Origin: Acidobacteriota bacterium
GTDB lineage: Bacteria; Acidobacteriota; Thermoanaerobaculia; UBA5066
NCBI GenBank assembly: GCA_008363385.1
Contig: RHKY01000046.1
Location: forward strand, 1 to 64,000
Direction: 5' to 3'
DNA length: 64,000 bases
Positions 16,383 through 24,679 of this stretch are shown here, in pieces (position 1 is the stretch's first letter; each line of letters starts with the position of its first letter). The translations under genes were made by a program, and so were the position numbers. The notes under the pieces are model-generated. The model was not told the DNA's origin and made no database searches. It saw only the letters and a program-made list of their open reading frames with translations.

Positions 16383-17612
16383 ATGCCGGTCCGCTCGCCA
16401 CGCCAGGCCGTCGCGGCCCTCCTGAGGCGTCCCGACGTCCGGGCCGCCCGGCTCGCCGCGCTCGAGTCCGGTGTCGGGGTCGACGTGGTGGGGGGGGCCG
16501 TGAGGGACGCCTTCCTCGGCCGCTCCGGGGGCGATCTCGACCTCTCGGCGCCGGCTCGCTCCGCGAAGGGCTTCGCCGAGCGGCTCGCCGTCCGGCTCGG
16601 GACGCGGGTGGTGGCGGTCGGGACGGCTCCCCGCAGGATCCTGAAGCTGCCGGCGGGGCGCCACGAGGTGGACGTCTGGGAGCGTCCCGGGAGCGTCGAG
16701 GAGGACCTCCTCCGGCGCGACTTCGGCGTCAACGCGCTCCGGCTCTCCCTGCCGGAAGCGGCGCTCCAGGGTCCCCCTCGGGCGCTCGAGGACCTCGAGA
16801 AGGGCCGCTTGCGGCCGCCCCGTCCCGGCGTCCTCCTGGAGGACCCGGTCCGCGTCCTGAGGGCGGCCCGCTTCGAGGCGACGCTCCCGGGCTTCCGGCT
16901 GGTCCGCTCCGCCGCGGCGGAGTGCCGCCTCGCCGCCCGGCGGCTCGGCTCCGTCCCCCCGGAGCGTTCGTTCCAGGAGCTCGAGCGGCTGCTCGGCGCG
17001 GCGCCCCGGGCCGCGGCGGCGGCGCTCCTGAGGCTCGAGAGCTGGGGCGCGCTCGCGGGACTCCTCCCCGGGACCACCACCGCGACTCGCCGCGCGGGGA
17101 TCCGGCTCGTGGCGCGAATGTCCGGGACCCACCCGGCCGTTGCCCGGGCGCTCCTCCTCGCCCCTTCGGGCGGGACGGCGGCCGAGGAGTCCCTGCGGGC
17201 GCTCCGCGCCCCGTCGAGGGAGCTCCGGATGACCTCCCGTCTCCTGGCCCTCCCGCTTCGGCGGCGGCGAGGGCCCCCGAGCCGCGCGGAGGTGGCCCGG
17301 CTCCTCCGGGCCAGCGCCCCGTTCTGCGAAGAGGCGGTCCTCTTCCTCGGGGCCGCCGGGGACGCCGGCACACGGGAGCTCTCCGCGAGCGCGGGCGCGC
17401 TGGCGGCTTCCCCGGCGCGCCTGCGAAGGGTCCTCTCGCCCCCCCGGCCGCTCGCCTCGGCGGACGTCGCGCGGATCCTCGGCGTCCCGCCGGGGCCGTT
17501 GCTGGGCCGGGCCCTCCTCGGGCTCGACGAGGCCCTCGCTTCGGGAGAGGTGACGGGCGCGAGGGCGGCGAGGGCGTTCGTCCTAAGGTGGGCGGCCAGG
17601 GGGCTTCGTTGA
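16383..17612 (+). CDS. Class II tRNA nucleotidyltransferase / poly(A) polymerase family protein
   Basis: This 409-residue protein belongs to the CCA-adding enzyme and poly(A) polymerase family. The N-terminal head has the nucleotide-binding GGAVRD (about 39-44), the metal-binding DLDL in GRSGGDLDLSAP, the RRDFGVNAL block and EDPVRVLRAARF. The family pattern RDFTVNA is here RDFGVNA. The C-terminal half is Ala/Leu/Arg-rich and helical; I see no HD phosphohydrolase motif. Whether it adds CCA, only A, or only CC cannot be decided by eye. The one tRNA gene in this window encodes its own CCA, so the enzyme would serve repair there. Confidence 0.85.
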   Translation: MPVRSPRQAVAALLRRPDVRAARLAALESGVGVDVVGGAVRDAFLGRSGGDLDLSAPARSAKGFAERLAVRLGTRVVAVGTAPRRILKLPAGRHEVDVWERPGSVEEDLLRRDFGVNALRLSLPEAALQGPPRALEDLEKGRLRPPRPGVLLEDPVRVLRAARFEATLPGFRLVRSAAAECRLAARRLGSVPPERSFQELERLLGAAPRAAAAALLRLESWGALAGLLPGTTTATRRAGIRLVARMSGTHPAVARALLLAPSGGTAAEESLRALRAPSRELRMTSRLLALPLRRRRGPPSRAEVARLLRASAPFCEEAVLFLGAAGDAGTRELSASAGALAASPARLRRVLSPPRPLASADVARILGVPPGPLLGRALLGLDEALASGEVTGARAARAFVLRWAARGLR

Positions 17613-17638
17613 CCCCCTCGGCACCACGATGCTAGTTT
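17609..17638 (+). promoter_or_regulatory. Candidate pilT promoter
   Basis: TTGACC at 17609-17614 and TAGTTT at 17633-17638 are 18 bp apart. The -35 overlaps the stop codon of the previous gene, and the -10 lies 34 nt before the pilT ATG. The -35 hexamer is the same as that in front of the nucleotidyltransferase gene. Confidence 0.35.
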
Positions 17639-17672
17639 GCATCTCACCGGAGCGGGGGCGAGGAGCGTCTCG

Positions 17673-19130
17673 ATGGACCTGACGGAACTCCTGAAGTTCG
17701 TCACGAAGAAGGAGGCTTCGGACCTCCACCTGAAGCCCGGCCGCCCGCCCCTCCTCCGGATCAACGGCCGGCTCGTCCCGCTGAAGACCGACCCGCTGCA
17801 GCCGAAGGAGGTCGAGGAGATGGTCCTCACCATCCTCTCGCCGATGCAGCGGGAGAAGCTGATGGAGAACTACGCGGTCGACATCGGCTACGGCGTCACC
17901 GGCGTGGCGAGGTTCCGCGGCAACATCTTCCTGCAGCGCGGCACCTGGACGGCCGTCTTCCGGCGGATCCCGTTCGCGATCCCCTCGATCGCCGACCTGA
18001 ACCTCCCGGAGGTCCTCTCGACCTTCATGGACCTCCCGGCCGGGCTGGTCCTCGTCACGGGGCCGACGGGCTCGGGCAAGTCGACGACGCTCGCCTCGAT
18101 CATCAAGGGGATCACCGAGCGCCACCCGGTCCACATCGTCACGGTCGAGGACCCGATCGAGTACCTCTTCCAGGACAACCTGGCCTCGGTCTGCCAGCGC
18201 GAGATGGGGACCGACACGACCTCCTTCAAGGAGGCGCTCCGCAACGCGATGCGGCAGGACCCCGACGTCATGATGGTCGGGGAGATGCGCGACTGGGACA
18301 CGATGGCCACGGCGATCACCGCGGCCGAGACCGGCCACCTCGTCTTCTCGACGCTCCACACGAACAACGCGGCCCAGACGATCGACCGGATCATGGACTC
18401 CTGCCCCCCGTCGATGGCCAACCAGGTCCGCCGGCAGGTCGCGCTCGTCCTGCGCGCGATCTGCTCGATGCAGCTGATCGAGCGCAACGACGGGCGCGGG
18501 CAGATCCCGGTCGTCGAGATCCTGATCAACTCCCCGAAGATCGCCAAGCAGATCGAGACCGGCGAGACGAAGGAGATCCTCGAGGAGATGGAGTCCTCCG
18601 TCACGTACTACAAGATGCAGTCGATGAACCAGTCGCTCGTCGCGCTCTTGTGCAACAACATCATCGACATCGACCGGGCCATGACGCTCACGCACGACCC
18701 GGAGGACCTCTCGCTCAAGCTCCGGAAGCTCTTCCCGTCGATCGAGGAGAAGTTCCGAGGAGGGATCATGGCGCCGTCCGCCAACGACTTTTCGGCCATC
18801 ACCGAGCTCCTCGACATCAAGAAGCTCTACGAGGAGCAGGAGGAGAAGTTCAAGCTCCGGATCCAGGAGAAGGACGACCTGATCGCGGCCCTCGAGAACG
18901 ACCTCCGGGAGCGGGACCGGATGATCGACGCGAGGTCGCAGCAGACGGGCGAGGTGGAGGGCGAGCTGACGCGGATGCGCCAGGAGAACGAGCGCCTGCG
19001 GCAGGAGGCGGCCGCCCGAATCGCCCAGCTCAACGACCGGATCAAGGAGCTGAACCAGCGCCTCATGGGCGGCGGCGCCCCGCCGCCCTCGGGCGGCACC
19101 CCGCCTCCCTCCGGCTTCTTCAAACGTTGA
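17673..19130 (+). CDS. pilT: Type IV pilus retraction ATPase PilT with long coiled-coil tail
   Basis: PilT hydrolyses ATP at the pilus base to depolymerise the pilus, powering twitching motility. The first 350 residues match PilT/GspE-type secretion ATPases: the start 'ELLKFVTKKEASDLHLKPG', Walker A GPTGSGKS (130-137), the Asp box TVEDPIEY, Walker B GEMRDWDT and the His box STLHTNNA. It departs from the family at the end: residues about 385-465 form a heptad-rich coiled coil ('LRERDRMIDARSQQTGEVEG', part) and the last 20 are Gly/Pro-rich. Canonical PilT ends near residue 345, so this adds roughly 130 residues. No other pilus gene is nearby. Confidence 0.9.
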   Translation: MDLTELLKFVTKKEASDLHLKPGRPPLLRINGRLVPLKTDPLQPKEVEEMVLTILSPMQREKLMENYAVDIGYGVTGVARFRGNIFLQRGTWTAVFRRIPFAIPSIADLNLPEVLSTFMDLPAGLVLVTGPTGSGKSTTLASIIKGITERHPVHIVTVEDPIEYLFQDNLASVCQREMGTDTTSFKEALRNAMRQDPDVMMVGEMRDWDTMATAITAAETGHLVFSTLHTNNAAQTIDRIMDSCPPSMANQVRRQVALVLRAICSMQLIERNDGRGQIPVVEILINSPKIAKQIETGETKEILEEMESSVTYYKMQSMNQSLVALLCNNIIDIDRAMTLTHDPEDLSLKLRKLFPSIEEKFRGGIMAPSANDFSAITELLDIKKLYEEQEEKFKLRIQEKDDLIAALENDLRERDRMIDARSQQTGEVEGELTRMRQENERLRQEAAARIAQLNDRIKELNQRLMGGGAPPPSGGTPPPSGFFKR

Positions 19131-19199
19131 ACGGGGAGGCTCCCGGCGCGACCGGACGGCGGGCCTTCCCCCCGTCCCTCCCCCAGCGAACGGAGAAGA

Positions 19200-19262
19200 G
19201 ACCGGGGGGTCCGAGACCGGGGGGTCAAGACCGGGGGGTCAGAGCTCCGTTCTACGTTCTAC
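19200..19262. repeat. Triplicated 12-mer and tandem 7-mer
   Basis: The 12-mer gaccggggggtc occurs three times (19200-19211, 19215-19226, 19229-19240), spaced 14-15 bp apart. It is followed by GTTCTAC twice in tandem (19249-19255, 19256-19262). The block lies between the convergent pilT and MoeB-like genes. The 12-mer starts GACC and ends GGTC, so each copy is near-palindromic. It recalls REP-type intergenic elements, but no REP-associated transposase is present. Confidence 0.6.
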
Positions 19263-19284
19263 GAGGGGGCGTCCCGACGAGGCG

Positions 19285-20424
19285 TCAGTACGGGAGGGGG
19301 AAGCCGGGGTCGACCCTCTCGCGGTGGCGGGCGAGGCCGCCCTCGAGGCTCGCCGCGCGCGTCCGGCCCGAGGCCCTGAGCGTCGCCAGAGCGCGGAGGC
19401 TCCTCCTCCCCGCCTCGCAGACGACGACGACGTCCCGTTCCGGCGGCACCTCCGCGACCCGGGCCGCGAGCTCGCGGAGGGGGATGACGAGGGAGCCCGG
19501 GAGGATCCCGTGAGAGGTCTCCCACGGGTCGCGGACGTCGAGGACGAGCGGAGGGTCCCCGGAGCGGAGGCGCGCGTCCAGCTCCTCGGCGGTGACCGTC
19601 GCGCCGGCCGGCGGCAGGCCGCAGGCGGTCGCGGCCTCCTCCACGGTCCGGAGCGTCGGCGTGTCGCCGCAGACGGCGCAGGCGGGGTCCCTCCGCGTCC
19701 GGATCGTCCGGAAGCTCATCGTCAGGGCGTCCACCGTCAGCAGCCGGTCCACGAGCGGCTCGCCCGCGCCGAGGAGGAGCTTCAGCACCTCCGTGGCCTG
19801 GATCGCTCCGAGGAGGCCGGGGAGGACGCCGAGGACGCCCCCCTCCACGCAGGAGGGGACCGCCCCCGCCTCGGGCGGGTCGGGGAAGAGGCACCGGTAG
19901 CAGGCGCCGCCGCGCGCGGCGAAGACCGCGGCCTGCCCCTCGAACCGGTAGACCGAGGCGTGGGCGTTCGGCCTCCCCGCGAGGACGCAGGCGTCGTTCA
20001 CGAGATACCGGGTGGCGAAGTTGTCGCTGCCGTCCGCCACGACGTCGTACGCCGAGACGGCGCCGAGAGCGTTCTCTGGCCCGAACCGCTCGACGCGGGC
20101 CTCGACGGTGACGAGCGGGTTCAGGAGCCGGAGCCTCTCGCGGGCCGCCACGGCCTTCGGCCGCCCGAGGTCCCCCTCGCCGAAGAGGACCTGGCGCTGG
20201 AGGTTCGAGACGTCCACGACGTCGTCGTCCATGACGCCGATCGTCCCGACGCCCGCCGCCGCGAGGTAGAGGAGGAGGGGCGAGCCGAGCCCGCCGGCCC
20301 CGACGCAGAGGACTCGCGAGCGGAGGAGGCGCTCCTGCCCGGCGCGGCCGACCTCGGGGAGCGCGAGGTGCCTCGCGTAGCGCCTCACCTCCCCGGGCGA
20401 AAGCGGGACGGACATCACGTTCAT
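19285..20424 (-). CDS. MoeB/ThiF-type sulfur-carrier adenylyltransferase with C-terminal rhodanese domain
   Basis: The enzyme should adenylate, and perhaps thiolate, a small ubiquitin-like sulfur carrier such as MoaD or ThiS. The N-terminal domain (1-250) has the nucleotide-binding GAGGLGSP, DDDVVDVSNLQRQ and the zinc-binding pairs CYRC and CAVC; the active-site cysteine is probably in SCVEGGVLG. The C-terminal rhodanese domain (about 275-379) has DVRDPWETSHGILPGS and the active loop CEAGRRS with its cysteine. This is the MoeZ/MoeBR layout, which joins activation and sulfur transfer. A second ATG three codons in (20415) is also possible. No molybdopterin or thiamine gene is nearby. Confidence 0.9.
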   Translation of the reverse strand: MNVMSVPLSPGEVRRYARHLALPEVGRAGQERLLRSRVLCVGAGGLGSPLLLYLAAAGVGTIGVMDDDVVDVSNLQRQVLFGEGDLGRPKAVAARERLRLLNPLVTVEARVERFGPENALGAVSAYDVVADGSDNFATRYLVNDACVLAGRPNAHASVYRFEGQAAVFAARGGACYRCLFPDPPEAGAVPSCVEGGVLGVLPGLLGAIQATEVLKLLLGAGEPLVDRLLTVDALTMSFRTIRTRRDPACAVCGDTPTLRTVEEAATACGLPPAGATVTAEELDARLRSGDPPLVLDVRDPWETSHGILPGSLVIPLRELAARVAEVPPERDVVVVCEAGRRSLRALATLRASGRTRAASLEGGLARHRERVDPGFPLPY

Positions 20425-20440
20425 CTTCGCAGACGAGACC

Positions 20441-20446
20441 TAGAAT
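20441..20446 (+). promoter_or_regulatory. -10 element of the exported-protein operon, leaderless type
   Basis: TAGAAT ends 7 nt before the ATG at 20454. It overlaps an earlier in-frame ATG at 20445, which argues against that ATG as the start. No Shine-Dalgarno sequence lies before 20454, and no strong -35 is visible. Confidence 0.45.
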
Positions 20447-20453
20447 GCCGGCG

Positions 20454-22316
20454 ATGTCCCCCGGAACGCGCCGGCTCCGGGTCCTGGCCGGCGGCGCCGT
20501 CCTCGTCGCCGTCGCCCTGGCCGGCCTGGGCCTCTTCCGGCTGAGGCAGGCGGTCCGCCGGCAGACGAGCCCCGAGGGGCCCTCCGCCGCCCGTTCGGCG
20601 CTGTCGTTCTCCGCCCCCGGGCGGCTCCCGGCCCCCGCCTGGGTCGCGGGCGACGGCTCCGTCCGCGCCGCCGGGATCGCGGGAGGCAGGCTCTGGCTCG
20701 GCGGCGACGGGCTCCGGGACGAGGAGACCGCCCTCTCGCTCGAGCACGGGCTCCCGACGCTTCGCCTCGCGGCGGTCGGCGCCCTCGGAGACGCCCCCGT
20801 GTTCGCCCTGGAGGCGGGCGGCTGGGGCCGCGTCGGAGCGTCGGGCGTGGAGATCGCCTCGACCGGATTCGGCGCGCTCCACGTCCGGGCGTTCCTCGCC
20901 ACGGAGGCCGGCGAGCTCCTCGTCGGCGCCCGCGAGGGGCTGTTCCGGGCCGATCCGTCCGGGACCGAGATCGAGAGGCTCTCCTCCGAGCCCGTCCGCT
21001 CGCTCGCCCTCCTTCCGGCGGGCGAGGTGGCCGCCGGGGGCGAGTCGGGGCTCCTCCTCGTCCCGCCGGGCGCCGGGGCGGGGAGGCGCGTCCCCACCCC
21101 GGACCCCTGGGTCGAGTCGGTCGGCTTCGACGGCCGGAGGCTCTGGGCGGCGACCGCACAGGGGGTCGTCTCCGGTCCCCTCGACGGGGACGGCCCGTCG
21201 CTCGTCCCCCACCCACGCGGGTCGGACGTGACGCGGGGCGTCCTGTGGGGCGGCCGCTGGCTCGCTCTCTCGGGCGGGAACCTGGTCTCCCTCGGCGCGG
21301 ACGGTTCCCGGTCCGAGGACCCTCTCCCCCACCCGTTCGACCTGCTCCTTCAGGCGGACAGGCTCCTCCTGGCGGACGGACCCGAGGGGACGTTCCGCCG
21401 GACCGAGGACGGCTGGACCCTCGTCGCGCGGCGGGCCGAGGGCTCCCTGCCGCTCCCGCGCGTCAACGCGCTCGCCTCGGAGGATCGCCGGATCTGGATC
21501 GGCTTCTTCGACGGGGGGCTCGCTGAGGCGCGACTCCGGGAGGGGGGAGCGGGCCTGGGCCCCGTGCGCTCCGTGGGCGGCAGCTCGGCGTGGGGCGTGA
21601 ACGCCCTCCTGCCCGCGGGAGGCGAGCTCTGGGTCGCCTCGCTGCGCGGCGCGTTCCGGCTGCGGGGAGCGGACCTCTCCCCTCTCGAGGGGGCCGGTGC
21701 GGCCTTCTCGCTGGCCGCCACGGGAGGCGGCGTGGCCGTCGGCTACGGGAACGGCGTGGCCTTGCCCGGCCCGCGGCTCCTCTCGGCCTTCCACGGGCTC
21801 CCCGGGAACCAGTCCATCGCCCTGGCCCCGGACCGGCGCGGCGAGGCCCTCTGGGTGGGGACCCCGACGGGGCTGGGCCGCGTCGAGAGGCGCCGCGTGA
21901 CGGCGCGGGTGACCGCCGGCGAGGGGAAGCTCCCCCACCCCTGGGTGACCGGACTCGCCTTGGCCGGCGACGGCCTCCTCGTGGCCACGTACGGAGGGGG
22001 CGTCGCCGTCCGGCGGGGCGAGGGACGGACGGAGACGTGGAACGCGTTCCCCGAGACGGCCGGGCTGAAGGTGAATGCCGCCTGCCTCCTCGTCGACCCG
22101 TCCGGACGCGCCTGGGTCGGGACGCAGGGGAAGGGCCTCTGGCGGTCGGACCCCGCCCGGACCAGGTTCGCGCGGGTCGACGTGGCGCTCCCCTCTCCGA
22201 ACGTCTTCGCCCTCGCCCTCCACCCCGGGGGCGATCCCCGCTCGCTCCTCGTCGGCACGGACGAGGGGCTCGCCAGCCTCCCCCTTCCCGACAGCGCCAC
22301 CGCGGAGAGCCCATGA
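20454..22316 (+). CDS. Membrane-anchored beta-propeller protein (two-component-regulator-propeller-like)
   Basis: This 620-residue protein has a basic N-terminus and one uncleaved-looking hydrophobic helix ('VLAGGAVLVAVALAGLGLF'). A large exported part follows, made of many repeats with the pattern L(W/L)VG(T/A)..GL.R, for example 'RIWIGFFDGGLAEARL', 'GELWVASLRGAFRLRG', 'ALWVGTPTGLGRVERR' and 'RAWVGTQGKGLWRSD'. These resemble the propeller blades found in sensor domains of hybrid two-component systems, but no kinase or DNA-binding domain follows. It opens a five-gene exported operon and its stop overlaps the next ATG (ATGA). Confidence 0.8.
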   Translation: MSPGTRRLRVLAGGAVLVAVALAGLGLFRLRQAVRRQTSPEGPSAARSALSFSAPGRLPAPAWVAGDGSVRAAGIAGGRLWLGGDGLRDEETALSLEHGLPTLRLAAVGALGDAPVFALEAGGWGRVGASGVEIASTGFGALHVRAFLATEAGELLVGAREGLFRADPSGTEIERLSSEPVRSLALLPAGEVAAGGESGLLLVPPGAGAGRRVPTPDPWVESVGFDGRRLWAATAQGVVSGPLDGDGPSLVPHPRGSDVTRGVLWGGRWLALSGGNLVSLGADGSRSEDPLPHPFDLLLQADRLLLADGPEGTFRRTEDGWTLVARRAEGSLPLPRVNALASEDRRIWIGFFDGGLAEARLREGGAGLGPVRSVGGSSAWGVNALLPAGGELWVASLRGAFRLRGADLSPLEGAGAAFSLAATGGGVAVGYGNGVALPGPRLLSAFHGLPGNQSIALAPDRRGEALWVGTPTGLGRVERRRVTARVTAGEGKLPHPWVTGLALAGDGLLVATYGGGVAVRRGEGRTETWNAFPETAGLKVNAACLLVDPSGRAWVGTQGKGLWRSDPARTRFARVDVALPSPNVFALALHPGGDPRSLLVGTDEGLASLPLPDSATAESP

Positions 22317-24679
22317 GAACGCGACGTCCCGACCTGCTCCTCGTCCTCCTCGCGTCGCTCACGACGGCCGGGGTCCTTCCCGCGCAGACGGGGGTCCTCG
22401 TCCCCACGTCGACCGGGCGGCCCGACCCGAAGGTCCTCTCGCTTAGCGAGATGACGGTCGACGTCGGCGTGGCGCGCGGCTACGCGCGGGTGAACGTCCG
22501 GCAGGTGTTCGAGAACCACACCGGAGCCGTCCAGGAGGGGACGTGGCGCTTCGCGCTTCCGCCCTCGGGGGCGGTCGGCGACTTCGCCGTCTGGGACGGA
22601 AACGTGCGGATCCCGGGCGTCATCCTGGAGAAGCGGCGCGCGCGGGCCATCTACCGGGAGCTGACGACGCAGCGGATCGACCCGGGGCTCCTCCAGCAGG
22701 GCGAGGAGGAGGACCGCGAGCCGGGCGCGGCCGAGGGTAAGGCCCCGCGCCCCTCCGGCGGGGCCGCCTTCTCGGTGAAGGTGGCGCCGATCCCGGCCTG
22801 GGGGACGAAGCGGCTGGAGATGCAGTACCAGCACGAGGTCCCCTGGGTGGACGGCGTCGGCGAGCTGCGGGTCCCGCTCTCGCCGGGGGGCGGGGGGACC
22901 CCGGCCGTGGCCGGGTCGCTCGCGGTCAGGGTGACGCTCCTCGACGGGGAGTTCGCTCCCCAGGTGGCGGGCGCGCTCGACCTGGCGCGCAAGGCGCGCA
23001 CCGCGAGCTTCACCGGGACTCGGGTGGCCCTCGACAGGGACGTCGTCCTCCGGTTCCGTCCGTCGTCCTCGGCGCCGCTCGCGTTCACGGCCTTCCGGAA
23101 CCTGGCCGGGACGCCACCAGACGGCCTCGCGCTGGCTCCCTGGGAGCGCCCGGCCGACCTGCCGCGCGATCGGGACGGCTTCTTCCTCCTGGAGTACCGG
23201 CCCGGTGGGGAGGTCTCACCGGGCGCTCCGGGTGAGGCGCGCCCCGAGCGCCGCGCCCCCGCCGCCGTCGCCGTCCTCTTCGACACGTCGCTCTCTCACC
23301 GCTGGGGCGGGCTGGAGGCGGGGTACGCGTTCCTCGGGCGGCTCCTCTCGCAGCTCGGCCCGGACGACCGGCTCCTCCTCGTCCCGTTCGACCGAGAGGC
23401 CGCGCCCGACCCGCAGGGCCTCGTGCCGGCGTCGCCCTCGGCCAGGCAGACGGCGCTCGCCCACCTCCTGTCGCGTCCCCTCCAGCCCGGGACGGACGTC
23501 CCCGGGGCCGTCCGGAGGACCGCCGAGCTCCTGCGCGGGACGAAGGGGGCGCGGATCGTCCTGGTGACGGACGGGATCGGGGGGGCGCGCGACCTGAAGG
23601 CCGCCGCGCCGGGAGCGCGCCTCTTCGCGGTCCTCACCGGCGAGGAGCGGCCGGAGTCGTTCCGGGTCGCGTGCGAGGCGCTCCTGTCGCTCTCGTCGGC
23701 CGGAGAGGCCGACGAGACCCTCCTCGTCCGCCAGCTCCTCGGCCCCGCGCCCGAGACCGCGTCCCGGACGAAGCCCTCGTCCGCGGCCGCGGAGCTGCCG
23801 GTGCGCGCCACGGGCGGCGACCCGCGGCTGAAGATGGTCTACCCGGTCCTGACGCAGCCGCCCACGCCCGGCTCGCTCTCGGGCTGGATCGGGCGGTACG
23901 AGGCGCCGGCCTCGCGCGTCACGCTGTCCCTCACGGACGCACCGGGCAGGAACCTGTCGGTCTCCTTCCCCGAGAACGCCCTGGACGCGCGGGACCTGCC
24001 GCGCCGCTGGGCGAGAGCCCGCGTCGACCACCTCCTGGCCCTCATCGAGCTGGAGGGCGAGCGGCGCGAGTGGGTGGAGGAGATCCTGGAGCTGTCGCGC
24101 CGGTACAAGTTCGTCACTCCGTACACGGCCTTCCTGGCGGCCCCGCGCTCGCTCCTGCGGCCCCGGAGGATCCAGCCGGGAGACCCCGTCATCCGCGTCG
24201 AGGCCGACCCAGCGACGACCGGGGTGACGGCGCTGCTCCCGTTCGGCGAGCGGATCGACCTCGCGAGGCGCCCCGGGTCGAACCTGTGGGAGGGGCGGTT
24301 CCTCGTCCCCGAGGGACTCCCCGACGGCCCGATGGCGCTGCGGCTGGTCCTTCGCGACGCCTCCGGCGGCACGACGACGGAGACGAAGCGGCTCGTCGTC
24401 GACGGGACGCCCCCGACGATCCGGCCCGAGGCGGGTGTCCAGGCGCGCGCGGGCCAGCCGGTCCGCCTCTCGGCCCGCGCCGACGCCGACGTCGTCTTCC
24501 TGTCGGTGCGCCTGGACGACGGCCCGCCGGTCCCGCTCCGGTGGGACCCCGAGGCGAAGGGATCCACGGCCGTCGTGGACGTCCCTCCCGGCCCGCCCGG
24601 CGCTCGCGAGCTCTTCTTCGAGGCGAGCGACGCCGCGGGCAACCACGGCTTCGCGCGCGCGACGATGGAGGTGCGCTGA
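22313..24679 (+). CDS. Exported VIT / von Willebrand factor A domain protein
   Basis: This 788-residue protein has a signal peptide ('LLLVLLASLTTAGVLPAQ'). A VIT domain follows (residues about 35-250; 'MTVDVGVARGYARVNVRQVF', 'GTWRFALPPSGAVGDFAVW'), then a vWA domain starting AVLFDTSLSHRW near residue 320. The DTSLS sequence is a MIDAS-type DxSxS metal site. The C-terminal 200 residues are beta-rich and include an Ig-like block ('FFEASDAAGNHGFARATMEV'). VIT-vWA pairs occur in inter-alpha-trypsin-inhibitor-like proteins and many exported bacterial proteins, where they bind other proteins through the metal site. The start overlaps the previous stop by 4 nt, and the stop shares one base with the next ATG. 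Confidence 0.85.
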   Translation: MRTRRPDLLLVLLASLTTAGVLPAQTGVLVPTSTGRPDPKVLSLSEMTVDVGVARGYARVNVRQVFENHTGAVQEGTWRFALPPSGAVGDFAVWDGNVRIPGVILEKRRARAIYRELTTQRIDPGLLQQGEEEDREPGAAEGKAPRPSGGAAFSVKVAPIPAWGTKRLEMQYQHEVPWVDGVGELRVPLSPGGGGTPAVAGSLAVRVTLLDGEFAPQVAGALDLARKARTASFTGTRVALDRDVVLRFRPSSSAPLAFTAFRNLAGTPPDGLALAPWERPADLPRDRDGFFLLEYRPGGEVSPGAPGEARPERRAPAAVAVLFDTSLSHRWGGLEAGYAFLGRLLSQLGPDDRLLLVPFDREAAPDPQGLVPASPSARQTALAHLLSRPLQPGTDVPGAVRRTAELLRGTKGARIVLVTDGIGGARDLKAAAPGARLFAVLTGEERPESFRVACEALLSLSSAGEADETLLVRQLLGPAPETASRTKPSSAAAELPVRATGGDPRLKMVYPVLTQPPTPGSLSGWIGRYEAPASRVTLSLTDAPGRNLSVSFPENALDARDLPRRWARARVDHLLALIELEGERREWVEEILELSRRYKFVTPYTAFLAAPRSLLRPRRIQPGDPVIRVEADPATTGVTALLPFGERIDLARRPGSNLWEGRFLVPEGLPDGPMALRLVLRDASGGTTTETKRLVVDGTPPTIRPEAGVQARAGQPVRLSARADADVVFLSVRLDDGPPVPLRWDPEAKGSTAVVDVPPGPPGARELFFEASDAAGNHGFARATMEVR

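Noticed and set aside
20445-20447. ATG 20445 as the beta-propeller start
   Set aside because: It lies inside the TAGAAT -10 element; ATG 20454 is correctly spaced from it.
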